Numbered from the stretch's first letter, positions 42,900 to 52,757 are shown. The stretch is DNA of 64,000 bases from Cupriavidus basilensis (GCF_000876015.1 NZ_BBQM01000003.1:1-64000), one strand, 5' to 3'. Numbers and translations are program-made. The notes: a model not told the origin generated them from the sequence alone.

Positions 42900-43921
42900 G
42901 CGCGCAACCGCAATCCTTCGCCACCACGTCGCTCGACCGGCGCATCCGCATGTTGCGCACAGCGATGGGGCCGCTGATCGCCGCCGCGCTCGAAGACCCC
43001 GACGTGGTGGAAATCATGCTCAACCCCGACCACACGCTATGGGTCGATCGCCTGTCGTCGGGCCGCGCGCCGATGGGCGCGGAGCTGTCCGAAGCCGACG
43101 GCGAGCGCATCATCCGCCTGGTCGCCGCGCACGTCGGCGCGGAAGTGCATCGCGGCCAGCCGCTGTTGACCGCCGAACTACCGGAAACCGGCGAGCGATT
43201 CGAGGGCATTCTGCCGCCGGCTGCGCCTGGGCCTGCCTTCGCGCTGCGCAAGCGCGCGGTCGGCGTCATTCCTCTGGAGCGTTACGTCGCAGACGGAATG
43301 ATGACCGCCGAACAGGCGGCGTTCCTGCGCGACGCCGTGCGCGAGCGGCAGAACATCCTCATCGCCGGCGGCACCAGCACCGGCAAGACCACGCTCGCCA
43401 ATGCCTTGCTCGCCGAGATCGCCGCCACTGGCGACCGCGTGCTGGTGCTCGAAGACACGGTGGAACTGCAATGTGCGGCGCGCGACCACGTACCGCTGCG
43501 CACGCGCGCGGGCGTTGTGTCGATGACGGAGTTGGTACGCGCCACGATGCGCCTGCGTCCCGACCGCGTGATCGTCGGCGAGGTGCGCGGCGGCGAGGCG
43601 CTGGATCTCATCAAGGTATGGGGCACGGGCCACCCCGGCGGCATCGCCACGATTCACGCCGGCTCGGCCGTGGGCGCGCTGCTGCGGCTCGAACAACTGA
43701 TTCTCGAAGTGGCCGTGAACCCGCCGCGTGCGCTCGTTGCCGAGGCGGTCAACGTCGTCATCCATATCGCCGGCCGCGGCCGGCGCCGCCGCATCGAAAG
43801 TATCGCCTGCGTCCTTGGCTTCGACGGCGTGGGCTACCGCCTGGCGGATGCGCTGAAACCCGCGCTTCCCGAGCTGCCGCTTTCTTCCCCGTCCCTCGAC
43901 CATCCTGGAGAACTGCCATGA
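42896..43921 (+). CDS. trbB: TrbB, VirB11-like secretion ATPase
   Basis: This 341-residue hexameric traffic ATPase has Walker A GGTSTGKT at 158-165, an Asp box near VLVLEDTVELQC, Walker B VIVGEVRGGEALDLI and the His box GHPGGIATIHAG. It powers pilus assembly and DNA transfer at the inner membrane. Length and motifs are complete. ATGA overlaps on both sides. Confidence 0.95.
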   Translation: MSAQPQSFATTSLDRRIRMLRTAMGPLIAAALEDPDVVEIMLNPDHTLWVDRLSSGRAPMGAELSEADGERIIRLVAAHVGAEVHRGQPLLTAELPETGERFEGILPPAAPGPAFALRKRAVGVIPLERYVADGMMTAEQAAFLRDAVRERQNILIAGGTSTGKTTLANALLAEIAATGDRVLVLEDTVELQCAARDHVPLRTRAGVVSMTELVRATMRLRPDRVIVGEVRGGEALDLIKVWGTGHPGGIATIHAGSAVGALLRLEQLILEVAVNPPRALVAEAVNVVIHIAGRGRRRRIESIACVLGFDGVGYRLADALKPALPELPLSSPSLDHPGELP

Positions 43922-44301
43922 CGCAGATGCACGCCCATGCTTTCCGCTTTTCCGTAAATCCAATTTCCATCCTCGCGCGTCTGCGCCATCTGGCCCGGCC
44001 GGCGCACCACGGTCTGCTGTCGGCCGCCGTCATGGTGATGGCGGCCGGCACGGCGAAGGCGTCCGGTTCGTCGATGCCGTGGGAAACGCCGCTGCAATCC
44101 ATTCTCGATTCGATCCAGGGGCCGGTCGCCAAGATCGTCGCGGTGCTCATCATCATTTCGACCGGCCTGGCGCTGGCCTTCGGCGACACCAGCGGCGGCT
44201 TTCGCAAGCTGATCCAGATCGTGTTCGGCCTGTCCATCGCATTCGCGGCATCGAGCTTCTTCCTGTCGTTCTTCAGCTTCTCCGGCGGGGCCGTCGTATG
44301 A
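43918..44301 (+). CDS. trbC: TrbC, pilin precursor
   Basis: The 127-residue protein has a long basic signal region (about 1-50, cleavage likely near TAKASG) and two hydrophobic helices (about 70-90 and 96-120) typical of VirB2/TrbC pilins. In RP4 the product is cut and cyclised by TraF, which is also present here (12,925). Confidence 0.9.
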   Translation: MTQMHAHAFRFSVNPISILARLRHLARPAHHGLLSAAVMVMAAGTAKASGSSMPWETPLQSILDSIQGPVAKIVAVLIIISTGLALAFGDTSGGFRKLIQIVFGLSIAFAASSFFLSFFSFSGGAVV

Positions 44302-44567
44302 GCACCGTCAACGACCTGCCGGGCTTCGAGGTGCCGCTGCATCGCTCGCTGACCGAGCCGATCCTGATGGGCGGCGCCCCGCGCACCGTGGCGATTGCCA
44401 ACGGCACGCTGTCCGGCGCGGTCGGGTTGGGCCTGCAACTGTGGATTCCTGGCATCGCGCTCTGGATCGTCGGCCATTCGCTGGCCGTGTGGGGCGCGCG
44501 CGTGGACGCGCAGTTCATGCAGGTGTTTGCGCGGCATCTCCGGCACAAGCCGCTGCTGGATGTGTGA
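44298..44567 (+). CDS. trbD: TrbD, VirB3-like membrane protein
   Basis: The 89-residue VirB3-family inner-membrane component begins with LPGFEVPLHRSLTEPILMGG. A hydrophobic hairpin at about 33-62 follows. It overlaps trbC by ATGA, and trbE begins 14 bases after its stop. Confidence 0.92.
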   Translation: MSTVNDLPGFEVPLHRSLTEPILMGGAPRTVAIANGTLSGAVGLGLQLWIPGIALWIVGHSLAVWGARVDAQFMQVFARHLRHKPLLDV

Positions 44568-44581
44568 CGGGAGACGCCGCG

Positions 44582-47056
44582 ATGCTCAACCTCGCCGAAT
44601 ACCGTCATCGACCGGCCTTGCTCGCCGACTGGCTGCCGTGGGCCGGACTCGTCGCGCCCGGCGTCGTGCTCAACAAGGACGGCAGTTTCCAGCGCACGGC
44701 GCGCTTTCGTGGGCCTGATCTCGATAGCGCGACGCAGAGCGAATTGATCGCCACGACCGCGCGCCTGAACAACGCGCTGCGCCGGCTCGGTGCCGGCTGG
44801 GCGCTGTACGTCGAAGCCGAACGACGGGCGGCGGCCGACTATCCGCACTCGGATTTTCCCGAACCGCTGTCCTGGCTGGTGGACGAGGAGCGCCGCGCGA
44901 CCTTCGAGGAATCGGGCAACCACTTCGAGAGCGGCTATCACCTCACGCTGCAATACCTGCCACCGGAGGAATCGCGCGCACGCGCCGCAAAACTGCTGTA
45001 CGAAAATACGCCTACGTCCGGCGTGGACTGGCACGAACGCCTGACCGCGTTCGTCGCGGAAACCGCGCGCGTCTTCGATCTGCTGGACGGCGTGATGCCG
45101 GAAATCGACTGGCTCGATGATGCCGAAACGCTGACCTACCTGCACGCGACCGTCTCGACGCGACATTATCGCGTCAAGGTGCCGGAGGTGCCGTTCCACC
45201 TCGACGCGCTGCTGGCCGACATGCCGCTGGTCGGTGGCCTCGCGCCCATGCTGGGCGACCAGCACCTGCGCGTCGTCACCGTGCGCGGCTTTCCGACCTC
45301 GACCTGGCCGGGGATTCTGGACGACCTCAACCGGCTCGGTTTCGCCTACCGCTGGAGCACGCGCTTTCTGTGTCTGGACAAGGCCGAGGCCGAGAAGGAA
45401 CTCGGGCGGCTGCGCCGGCAGTGGTTCGCCAAGCGCAAGAACGTCCTCGCCTTGCTGCGCGAAACGATCTTCCAGCAGGAATCGCCGCTGGTCGATACCG
45501 ACGCGAGCAACAAGTCGGCCGATGCGGACGCCGCGATGCAGGAACTCGGTAGCGATCAGGTTGCTTTCGGTTTTGTCACGGCGACCGTGACCGTGCTCGA
45601 TGACGACGCCGACACGGCCGACGAGAAGCTGCGCCAGGTGGAGCGCGTGATTCAGGGCCGGGGCTTCGTGACGATTCCCGAAACCCTCAATTCGGTGGAG
45701 GCGTGGCTATCGTCGGTGCCGGGCAATGCGTATGCGAATGTCCGCCAGCCTATCGTCTCGACGCTGAATCTCGCGCACCTGATGCCGGTGTCGGCGGTAT
45801 GGGCTGGGCCGGAGACGAACGCCCATCTCGATGGCCCGCCGCTGATCGTCACCCGCACCGAAGGCGCGACGCCGTTTCGCCTCGTCACGCACATCGGCGA
45901 CGTGGGCCATACGCTGATTGCCGGCCCGACCGGCATGGGTAAATCCGTGCTGCTCGCCACATTGGCGATGCAGTTCCGCCGCTATCCCGGCGCACGCATC
46001 TTCGCTTTCGACATGGGCCGCTCGATGCGGGCAACGGCGCTGGGCCTTGGTGGCGAGTATTACGACCTCGGCGCCGATGGCGCGATCGCGTTCCAGCCGC
46101 TCGCCCGCATCGACCAGGAGGGCTATCGCACCTGGGCCGCCGAATGGGTCGAAGGCCGCCTGACGCACGAAGGCGTCGCGGTCGGCCCCGACGAGAAGGC
46201 GGCCATCTGGTCGGCGCTCGGCAGTCTCGCCGGTGCGCCGCTCGAACAACGCACGCTCACGGGCCTGTCGGTACTGCTGCAATCGAACGCGCTGCGCCAG
46301 GCGCTTGCGCCGTATGTGCTCGGTGGCGCGCACGGCAAGCTGCTCGACGCCGACCACGACCGGCTCGGCATGGCCGACGTGCAGTGCTTCGAGATGGAAG
46401 AACTGATGCACAGCAAGGCCGCGGTGCTGGCCGTGCTGGGCTATCTGTTCGCGCGCTTCGACGAGCGATTCGATGGTGCGCCGACGCTGCTGATCCTCGA
46501 CGAATCCTGGCTGTTCCTCGATGACCCGGTATTTGCCGCGCGCATCCGGCAATGGCTCAAGACGCTGCGCAAGAAAAACGTCAGCGTGATCTTTGCCACG
46601 CAGTCGCTCGCGGACATCAAGGATTCGACCATTGCGCCGGCGATCATCGAGAGCTGCGCGAGCCGCATCTTCCTGCCAAACCCGCAGGCCACTGAACCGC
46701 AGATTCGCACGATCTACGAAGGCTTTGGCCTCAACAGCCGACAGATCGAGATCGTCGCCACCGCGCAGCCCAAGCGCGACTACTACTACCAGTCCCGCGC
46801 AGGCAATCGCCTGTTCGATCTTGATCTTGGGCCGGTCGCGCTCGCATTCGCGGGCGCTTCGACACCGCAAGACCAACGCGCGATGGATCAAATCCGCGAC
46901 CGCGTGCTGACGCAGGCGGGCGCTCCCGGCTTCGCCGGTGTGTGGCTGCGTCATCGCGGCCTCGATTGGGCGGCCGACCTGTTGCCCGCGTTTCCCAAAC
47001 CGGCGCCATCCGCCGCGTCCTTCCTCGCTCCTCAACCGCTGGAGGTTTCGCCATGA
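44582..47056 (+). CDS. trbE: TrbE, VirB4-like ATPase
   Basis: This 824-residue ATPase is the largest part of the mating apparatus. Walker A GPTGMGKS is at 448-455 and Walker B LLILDESWLFLDDP is near 636-649, with the late motif FATQSLADIKDS. The N-terminal CagE/TrbE domain (about 190-400) is intact. ATG 44582 gives the standard TrbE start MLNLAEYRHRPALLADWLPW. It overlaps trbJ by ATGA. Confidence 0.95.
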   Translation: MLNLAEYRHRPALLADWLPWAGLVAPGVVLNKDGSFQRTARFRGPDLDSATQSELIATTARLNNALRRLGAGWALYVEAERRAAADYPHSDFPEPLSWLVDEERRATFEESGNHFESGYHLTLQYLPPEESRARAAKLLYENTPTSGVDWHERLTAFVAETARVFDLLDGVMPEIDWLDDAETLTYLHATVSTRHYRVKVPEVPFHLDALLADMPLVGGLAPMLGDQHLRVVTVRGFPTSTWPGILDDLNRLGFAYRWSTRFLCLDKAEAEKELGRLRRQWFAKRKNVLALLRETIFQQESPLVDTDASNKSADADAAMQELGSDQVAFGFVTATVTVLDDDADTADEKLRQVERVIQGRGFVTIPETLNSVEAWLSSVPGNAYANVRQPIVSTLNLAHLMPVSAVWAGPETNAHLDGPPLIVTRTEGATPFRLVTHIGDVGHTLIAGPTGMGKSVLLATLAMQFRRYPGARIFAFDMGRSMRATALGLGGEYYDLGADGAIAFQPLARIDQEGYRTWAAEWVEGRLTHEGVAVGPDEKAAIWSALGSLAGAPLEQRTLTGLSVLLQSNALRQALAPYVLGGAHGKLLDADHDRLGMADVQCFEMEELMHSKAAVLAVLGYLFARFDERFDGAPTLLILDESWLFLDDPVFAARIRQWLKTLRKKNVSVIFATQSLADIKDSTIAPAIIESCASRIFLPNPQATEPQIRTIYEGFGLNSRQIEIVATAQPKRDYYYQSRAGNRLFDLDLGPVALAFAGASTPQDQRAMDQIRDRVLTQAGAPGFAGVWLRHRGLDWAADLLPAFPKPAPSAASFLAPQPLEVSP

Positions 47057-47781
47057 AGATTCGCTTTCTTGCCCTCGCCGTTGCCACGTTCATCGGCGTA
47101 ATGCCCGCTGCGCACGCGCAATGGGCCGTCATCGACGCGACCAATCTCGTGCAGAACACGATGACGGCCGCACGCACGCTGGAGCAGATCAACAACCAAG
47201 TCCGGCAACTCCAGAACCAGGCGCAGTCGCTGATAAATCAGGCGCGCAATCTGGAGAGCTTGCCGTTCAACGTCGTTAGTCGGCTGCAATCGAATCTGGC
47301 GACCACGCAGCAGCTCATCACGCAGGCGCAGGGGCTGGCGTTCCAGGTGCAAAACATGGATCAGCAGTTCGCGCAGCTATATCCACAACAGTACGCCGCG
47401 ACCGTGAGCGGCAACCAGATGTACCAGGACGCGCATCAACGCTGGCAGAACACGCTCAACGGCTTGCAGACCGCGATGCAGATGCAGGCGCAGGTGTCGC
47501 AGAACGTGACCACCGACCAGGGCGTGCTGACTGACCTCGTAGGCCAGAGCCAGTCCGCGACCGGCGCATTGCAAGCACAGCAGGCGACCAATCAGCTTCT
47601 CGCGTTGCAGGCCAAGCAGTCGATCCAGTCGCAGCAGCTCCAGCTCACGCAGGGCCGCGCGTCGGCGCTGGAACTGGCGAGGCAGGCCGCCGCCGTCGAG
47701 CAAGGCCGCGTCATCACGCAGCGGTTCCTCGGCACCGGCACGCCGTACACGCCGGAAACAGTGAGCTTCTACGGGAACTGA
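47053..47781 (+). CDS. trbJ: TrbJ, VirB5-like pilus-tip protein
   Basis: The 242-residue exported protein has a signal peptide ending AHAQ (about residue 23), then long Gln-rich helices, for example RTLEQINNQVRQLQNQAQSL, the pattern of VirB5/TrbJ proteins. It likely sits at the pilus tip. The stop is followed after 5 bases by a small lipoprotein gene. Confidence 0.92.
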   Translation: MKIRFLALAVATFIGVMPAAHAQWAVIDATNLVQNTMTAARTLEQINNQVRQLQNQAQSLINQARNLESLPFNVVSRLQSNLATTQQLITQAQGLAFQVQNMDQQFAQLYPQQYAATVSGNQMYQDAHQRWQNTLNGLQTAMQMQAQVSQNVTTDQGVLTDLVGQSQSATGALQAQQATNQLLALQAKQSIQSQQLQLTQGRASALELARQAAAVEQGRVITQRFLGTGTPYTPETVSFYGN

Positions 47782-47786
47782 CGGCC

Positions 47787-48080
47787 ATGAACCGCGTGCC
47801 CGTCCTGTTCGTCATCGCGTGCCTGCTGGCCGGTTGCGACCGGCCGCAGGCGCTGTCGGTCGATGCGCTCGCCGCCGACCCCGCACGATTGCACGCGCTG
47901 CACGGGCAATGCCTGCACGGCCAGCACGATGCCGCTTTCTGCGCGCAGGTCGAACAAGCCAACCTGCGGCGCTTTTTCTCCGGGCGCGTCGGCCCCGGCG
48001 AGTACCAGACGCTCGCCGACCTGCCGCCCATTCCGGCCAGCTTCGACGGCCCCAGCGAATCGACGGAGCAACGGCCATGA
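47787..48080 (+). CDS. TrbK/EexN-like entry-exclusion lipoprotein
   Basis: The 97-residue lipoprotein (lipobox LLAGC, Cys17) sits at the trbK place between trbJ and trbL. The body ADPARLHALHGQCLHGQHDA, with a second cysteine in AAFCAQVEQANLRRFF, follows the same plan as the lipoprotein at 39,950 (ANPERLKELRQQC ... ELCNRVAEATNRRF). They are therefore paralogues in one element. TrbK of RP4 gives entry exclusion. It overlaps trbL by ATGA. Confidence 0.82.
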   Translation: MNRVPVLFVIACLLAGCDRPQALSVDALAADPARLHALHGQCLHGQHDAAFCAQVEQANLRRFFSGRVGPGEYQTLADLPPIPASFDGPSESTEQRP

Positions 48081-49450
48081 ACGATGTTTCGATCATCGAC
48101 CACTTCCTCAATGTCTTCTCCACCTACATCGACTCGGGTTTTGGCCTGCTGCGTGGCGAGGTCGGATTTCTGACCGCGACGCTGGTGGTCATCGACATGA
48201 CGCTGGCGGGCCTTTACTGGTCGCTCGGCCACGCCACCGGCCAGAGCGAAGACGTGATGGCGAAGCTCATCCGCAAGGTGCTCTACGTCGGCGCCTTCGC
48301 CTACATCATCGGCAACTTCAACATGCTGTCCGGCGTCGTGTTCCGCTCTTTCGCCGACCTCGGCCTGACCGCCACCGGCTCGGCCGTGAGCATGGAGACG
48401 TTTCTGCAACCGGGGCATCTCGCCAAGACCGGCATCGACGCCGGTATGCCGATCCTCGAACAGATCAGCGACATGGCGGGCTTTCCCGAGGTGTTCATCA
48501 ACATCACGCCCATCGTCGTGATGTTCCTCGCCTGGCTGACCGTCATCGTCTGTTTCTTCGTGCTGGCGGTGCAGCTTTTCATCACGTTGATCGAGTTCAA
48601 GCTGACCACGCTGGCCGGCTTCGTGCTGGTGCCGTTCGCGCTCTGGAACAAGACTGCGTTCCTCGCCGAAAAGGTACTCGGCAACGTCGTATCGGCGGGC
48701 ATCAAGGTACTGGTGCTGGCGGTCATCGTCGGCATCGGCACGGGCCTGTTCGCGCAGTTCCCGACCACGCCCAGCGAGCCGTCCATCGACCATGCGCTGG
48801 TGGTGATGCTGGCCTCGCTCGCCTTGCTCGCGCTCGGCATCTACGGGCCGGGCATTGCGACCGGCCTCGTGTCCGGCGCGCCGCAGCTCGGCGCGGGCGC
48901 AATGGCCGGTGCCGCCGTGGGCGCAGCCGGCGCCGCTGTCGCCATTGGCGCGGCGGCTACGGGTGTCGGCGGTGCAGTGGTGGCCGGGGCACGCATGGCG
49001 CCCGCCGCCGCCAGCGCGCTCGGCAAAGGCGCACGCATGGCCGCCTCTACGGCCAGCAGTGCCGGCTCGGCATTTCAGGCGGGTTCCGCTGCCGCCGGTG
49101 GCGGCGCGAAAGGCGCGATGGCGGGCTTTGGCAACGTCGCCAAGACCGGCGCACAGACTGTCGGCCAGAAGGCCGCCGCTGGCGCGCGCTCGTTCGGGCA
49201 ACGCGCCGCCGCCGCGTTCCGTTCGGACAGCGCAAGCACCAGCGCAGGTGCATCCGGTAGCGGCGGCACGTCTCCCGGCGCGGCTGCATCCGGCGAATCC
49301 ACTGCTGACCAGCCGCAACCCGCGTGGGCCAAACGCCTGCACCGCCGCCAGCAGATCACCCATGCCGCGACCACCGCCGCGCACACGCTGCACGGCGGGG
49401 ACGGCGGCGGTTCGGCGCAAGGCCCGAGCCTGGGCCAACCCGACGAATGA
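48077..49450 (+). CDS. trbL: TrbL, VirB6-like membrane channel
   Basis: The 457-residue polytopic membrane protein has five to six hydrophobic segments in the first 280 residues and conserved starts MNDVSIIDHFLNVFSTYIDS. A long Ala/Gly/Ser-rich tail runs from about 285. The tail shows repeated small residues (GAAVAIGAAATGVGGAVVAG) and is cytoplasmic or periplasmic low-complexity sequence, as in other TrbL. It forms part of the inner-membrane pore. Confidence 0.93.
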   Translation: MNDVSIIDHFLNVFSTYIDSGFGLLRGEVGFLTATLVVIDMTLAGLYWSLGHATGQSEDVMAKLIRKVLYVGAFAYIIGNFNMLSGVVFRSFADLGLTATGSAVSMETFLQPGHLAKTGIDAGMPILEQISDMAGFPEVFINITPIVVMFLAWLTVIVCFFVLAVQLFITLIEFKLTTLAGFVLVPFALWNKTAFLAEKVLGNVVSAGIKVLVLAVIVGIGTGLFAQFPTTPSEPSIDHALVVMLASLALLALGIYGPGIATGLVSGAPQLGAGAMAGAAVGAAGAAVAIGAAATGVGGAVVAGARMAPAAASALGKGARMAASTASSAGSAFQAGSAAAGGGAKGAMAGFGNVAKTGAQTVGQKAAAGARSFGQRAAAAFRSDSASTSAGASGSGGTSPGAAASGESTADQPQPAWAKRLHRRQQITHAATTAAHTLHGGDGGGSAQGPSLGQPDE

Positions 49451-49473
49451 ACGCCTCTTGAGGAGAACCCGCC

Positions 49474-50178
49474 ATGCGATTCAAGCGACCGCAGGTGCGC
49501 TACGCCAGTACGCCGCAGCCTGCCACTCCGTACCAGTCCGCCGCGCAGGTGTGGGACGAGCGCATCGGCTCGGCCCGCGTGCAGGCGAAGAACTGGCGCT
49601 TCATGGCCTTTGGCTGCCTCGCGCTTGCGCTGCTGATGGCCGGTGGCCTCGTGTGGCGCTCGGCGCAGTCCATCGTCACGCCCTACGTGGTGGAGGTGGA
49701 CAAGACCGGCCAGGTGCGCGCGGTCGGCGTTGCCACTACGCCGTACCGGCCCGCCGATGCGCAGATCGCCTATCACCTGGCGAACTTCATCATGCTGGTT
49801 CGCTCGCTCTCCATCGACCCCATCGTGGTACGGCAGAACTGGCTCGACGCCTACGACTACACCACGGACAAGGGCGCGGCCGTGCTCAACGACTACGCGA
49901 GCAAGAACGATCCGTTCGCGCGCGTCGGCAAGGAATCGGTGACGGTGCAGATCACCAGCGTCACGCGCGCCAGCGATGCGTCATTCAACGTGCGCTGGAC
50001 GGAACAGCACTTTGCCAACGGCGCACCGACCGGCACCGAACGCTGGAACGCCGTGGTGTCCATCGTCCTGCAAACCCCGCGCACCGAACAGCGGCTGCGC
50101 AAGAACCCGCTCGGCATCTACGTCAACGGCCTGTCGTGGAGCCGCGAGCTGGACGCGTCTGAAGGAGCCAAGCCATGA
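49474..50178 (+). CDS. trbF: TrbF, VirB8-like protein
   Basis: This 234-residue VirB8-family protein has a cytoplasmic head, one membrane segment (about 44-65, RFMAFGCLALALLMAGGLVW) and the periplasmic VirB8 fold, with VRQNWLDAYDYTTDKGAAVL and NPLGIYVNGLSWSREL. It nucleates the trans-envelope complex. It has AGGAG upstream and overlaps trbG by ATGA. Confidence 0.95.
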   Translation: MRFKRPQVRYASTPQPATPYQSAAQVWDERIGSARVQAKNWRFMAFGCLALALLMAGGLVWRSAQSIVTPYVVEVDKTGQVRAVGVATTPYRPADAQIAYHLANFIMLVRSLSIDPIVVRQNWLDAYDYTTDKGAAVLNDYASKNDPFARVGKESVTVQITSVTRASDASFNVRWTEQHFANGAPTGTERWNAVVSIVLQTPRTEQRLRKNPLGIYVNGLSWSRELDASEGAKP

Positions 50179-51164
50179 ACCTGTCTTTCCGCTTTTACGC
50201 TTTCGTGCTGACCGTGGCAGTCCTGTCGGGCTGCGCCTCGCAGGGCAAGCCACCGCCACACATCTCGCTCGACGAGCCGGTGCAGGCACAGAAGCAGCCC
50301 GATCCACCCAAGCCGGTCGAAGTGGTGGAGGTGCCGAAGGTGTTGCCGATGCCGGCGCAGATGAAGCCGCTGCCGGACGTGGATGACACCAAACCCGCAC
50401 CGGAACCGACCGACGAAACCGCGCGCGTCTCGCGTGCGAATGCCGAGGCACGTATGGCCCCCACGCGCGAGGGCTTCGTCAACGCGATCCAGGTTTGGCC
50501 CTTCACCGACGGCGCGCTGTATCAGGTCTATGCCGCGCCGGGCCGCGTTACCGTGATTTCGCTCCAGGCCGGCGAGGAGCTGGTGACGGTCGCTGCCGGC
50601 GACACCGTGCGCTGGATCGTCGGCGACACGTCCAGCGGCGCCGGCGACGCGCTGCGCGTGAACGTGCTGGTGAAACCGATCCGTTCGGGCCTCAAGACAA
50701 ACCTCGTCATCACCACCAGCCGGCGTACCTACCTGATCGAACTGACCTCGACCGACAAGGCATGGATGGCGTCGGTGTCGTGGGAGTATCCGAAAGACCA
50801 GATGCTCGCCTTGCAGCGGCAGGATCAAGCCGCGCAGGCAGCGGCACCCGTCGATACCGGCCTGTCGCTGGAGAAGATCCGCTTCCGCTACGCGATCAAC
50901 GGCAGCAATCCGCCGTGGAAGCCGCTGCGCGCCTTCGACGATGGCGAGAAGGTCTATATCGAGTTTCCACCCGGCATCGCCCAGGGCGAACTGCCGCCGC
51001 TGTTCGTCATCGGCGCGCAGGGTGATGGCCAGCTCGTCAACTACCGTTTCCGCCCGCCGTATTACATCGTGGATCGGCTGTTCGGCGCGGCCGAACTACG
51101 CCTGGGCGGTGACAAGGGCGATGTGGTGCGTATCGAGCGCACGGACGGCACGCGGGGGAACTGA
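50175..51164 (+). CDS. trbG: TrbG, VirB9-like outer-membrane complex protein
   Basis: The 329-residue protein has a lipoprotein-type start (VLSGC, Cys20) and a proline-rich stretch (about 24-80). The VirB9/CagX domain follows, with the C-terminal FRYAINGSNPPWKPLRAFDD and FRPPYYIVDRLFGAAELRLG. It is part of the outer-membrane core complex. Confidence 0.93.
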   Translation: MNLSFRFYAFVLTVAVLSGCASQGKPPPHISLDEPVQAQKQPDPPKPVEVVEVPKVLPMPAQMKPLPDVDDTKPAPEPTDETARVSRANAEARMAPTREGFVNAIQVWPFTDGALYQVYAAPGRVTVISLQAGEELVTVAAGDTVRWIVGDTSSGAGDALRVNVLVKPIRSGLKTNLVITTSRRTYLIELTSTDKAWMASVSWEYPKDQMLALQRQDQAAQAAAPVDTGLSLEKIRFRYAINGSNPPWKPLRAFDDGEKVYIEFPPGIAQGELPPLFVIGAQGDGQLVNYRFRPPYYIVDRLFGAAELRLGGDKGDVVRIERTDGTRGN

Positions 51165-51166
51165 CC

Positions 51167-52483
51167 ATGAGCCAGGACAACACCCCCGACGTGCCGATCC
51201 CCGATACCGCGCCGAAGGTCACGCCGGAGAATGTGACACTGCGGGCGCAGCCGCGCCCGGTAACGCGCCTCAACCGCCGCACGCTGGCGCTGCTGGCCGG
51301 TGGCCTCGGCATTGCGGTGCTCGGCGCAACGATGTGGTCGTTGCAGCCGAAGCACTCGCGCGGCAACACCGATGCGAGCGAGCTTTACAACGTCGATCGC
51401 GTATCGAAGTCCGAAGAACTCGGCCAGCTTCCCGCTGACTACTCGAAGCTGCCGCCGCAGCCAACACCGCTGCCGGCGAAAGTGCCAGAGCTAGGGCCGC
51501 CGCTGCCGGGCGATCTCGGCCCGGCTATCGTCCAGTCGCAGCAGCCGGCGGTGGCGAACTACGCGCCACCCGGTCAGGACGCGGCGGCGGCCGAGCGCGA
51601 CGCGCTACGCAAGGAGGCCGAAGCGGCAGCGGGTTCGTCGGTGTTTTTCCGTTCCAGCAACACGCAGCGCGCCGCTGCCGCGACCGCTGCGCCCACACAG
51701 ACCGCTTCGGCTGCGCCCGCATCCGGTCTGGCGGGCTTCGACCCACAGGCCGCAGGCCCGGCCTCGACGGCGGCGCAGCCGGCCGATCCTACTGCCGTGC
51801 AGAACCGGCAAGACCAGAAAGAGGCGTTCCAGAAAGCCGGAACCACGCAAACCCGTAATTCCGGCAGTCTGCAAACGCCGGCCTCGCCGTATCAGGTGAT
51901 GGCCGGCACCGTGATCTCGGCAGCGCTGGTGACGGGTATCAAGTCTGACCTGCCGGGCGACGTGATCGGCACCGTGACGGCACCGGTGTACGACACGGCG
52001 ACGGGCCGCTATCTGCTGATTCCGCAGGGTTCGCGCATCCTCGGCAAATACAACAGCCAGGTCGCCTACGGGCAGAGTCGCGTGCAGATCGTGTGGAACC
52101 GCATCATCCTGCCGGACACGTCTTCGCTCACGCTGGACAACTTGGCTGGTGCCGATCCCGCCGGCTATGCCGGTCTGGAGGATGGCGTCGATTGGCATTG
52201 GGGACGCATTCTGGCGGGTGCCGCGCTGTCCACTATATTGGGCGTGGGTTCCGAGCTGGCCGTCTCGAACCAGGGCAATGCCAACGGCAATACCGTGATC
52301 GCGTTCCGGGATAGCGCTCAGGACACGGCCAATCAGGTCGGCCAGGAATTCACGCGCCGAAACCTCAACATCCAGCCGACGTTGACCGAACGACCGGGCC
52401 TGCCAGTCAGCATCATCGTCAACCGCGACATCGTGCTGCGGCCGTACCAGCCACTGTTCTTCAATCGGGGAGTTTCGCCATGA
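51167..52483 (+). CDS. trbI: TrbI, VirB10-like scaffold
   Basis: The 438-residue protein has a cytoplasmic head, one membrane helix (about 38-60), a proline-rich periplasmic spacer (about 85-130) and the VirB10 beta-barrel with SPYQVMAGTVISAALVTGIK and GRYLLIPQGSRILGKYNSQV. It connects the two membranes. It starts two bases after trbG and overlaps the DUF2274 gene by ATGA. Confidence 0.95.
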   Translation: MSQDNTPDVPIPDTAPKVTPENVTLRAQPRPVTRLNRRTLALLAGGLGIAVLGATMWSLQPKHSRGNTDASELYNVDRVSKSEELGQLPADYSKLPPQPTPLPAKVPELGPPLPGDLGPAIVQSQQPAVANYAPPGQDAAAAERDALRKEAEAAAGSSVFFRSSNTQRAAAATAAPTQTASAAPASGLAGFDPQAAGPASTAAQPADPTAVQNRQDQKEAFQKAGTTQTRNSGSLQTPASPYQVMAGTVISAALVTGIKSDLPGDVIGTVTAPVYDTATGRYLLIPQGSRILGKYNSQVAYGQSRVQIVWNRIILPDTSSLTLDNLAGADPAGYAGLEDGVDWHWGRILAGAALSTILGVGSELAVSNQGNANGNTVIAFRDSAQDTANQVGQEFTRRNLNIQPTLTERPGLPVSIIVNRDIVLRPYQPLFFNRGVSP

Positions 52484-52725
52484 GTACGACGCGCAAGCTG
52501 CGGCTCGGGCCGCTGCCGAAGACCACAAGCATCAAGCTGACTTTTGCGTGCCCGACTACGCTCAAGGCTGACCTTGACCGCTACGCGGCCATGCACTCGC
52601 AGACCTATGGCGAAGCAGTCGATGCCACGGCGCTGATCCCGCACATGCTGGAGGCGTTCATGGCAGGGGATCGGGGATTCAAGAAAGGAGCGACGGCCAA
52701 GGCGCCGCCGCCGAAGCAGCCTTGA
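52480..52725 (+). CDS. DUF2274 small protein at the end of the trb operon
   Basis: This 81-residue basic protein matches DUF2274, nearly always encoded after trbI in Tn4371-type ICEs. The core KLTFACPTTLKADLDRYAAM, with GEAVDATALIPHMLEAFMAG, looks like a ribbon-helix-helix-like fold. A regulatory role is possible but not shown. Confidence 0.88.
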   Translation: MSTTRKLRLGPLPKTTSIKLTFACPTTLKADLDRYAAMHSQTYGEAVDATALIPHMLEAFMAGDRGFKKGATAKAPPPKQP

Positions 52726-52757
52726 TGATGCGGATGCTTCGATAATCGCTCAATGAC

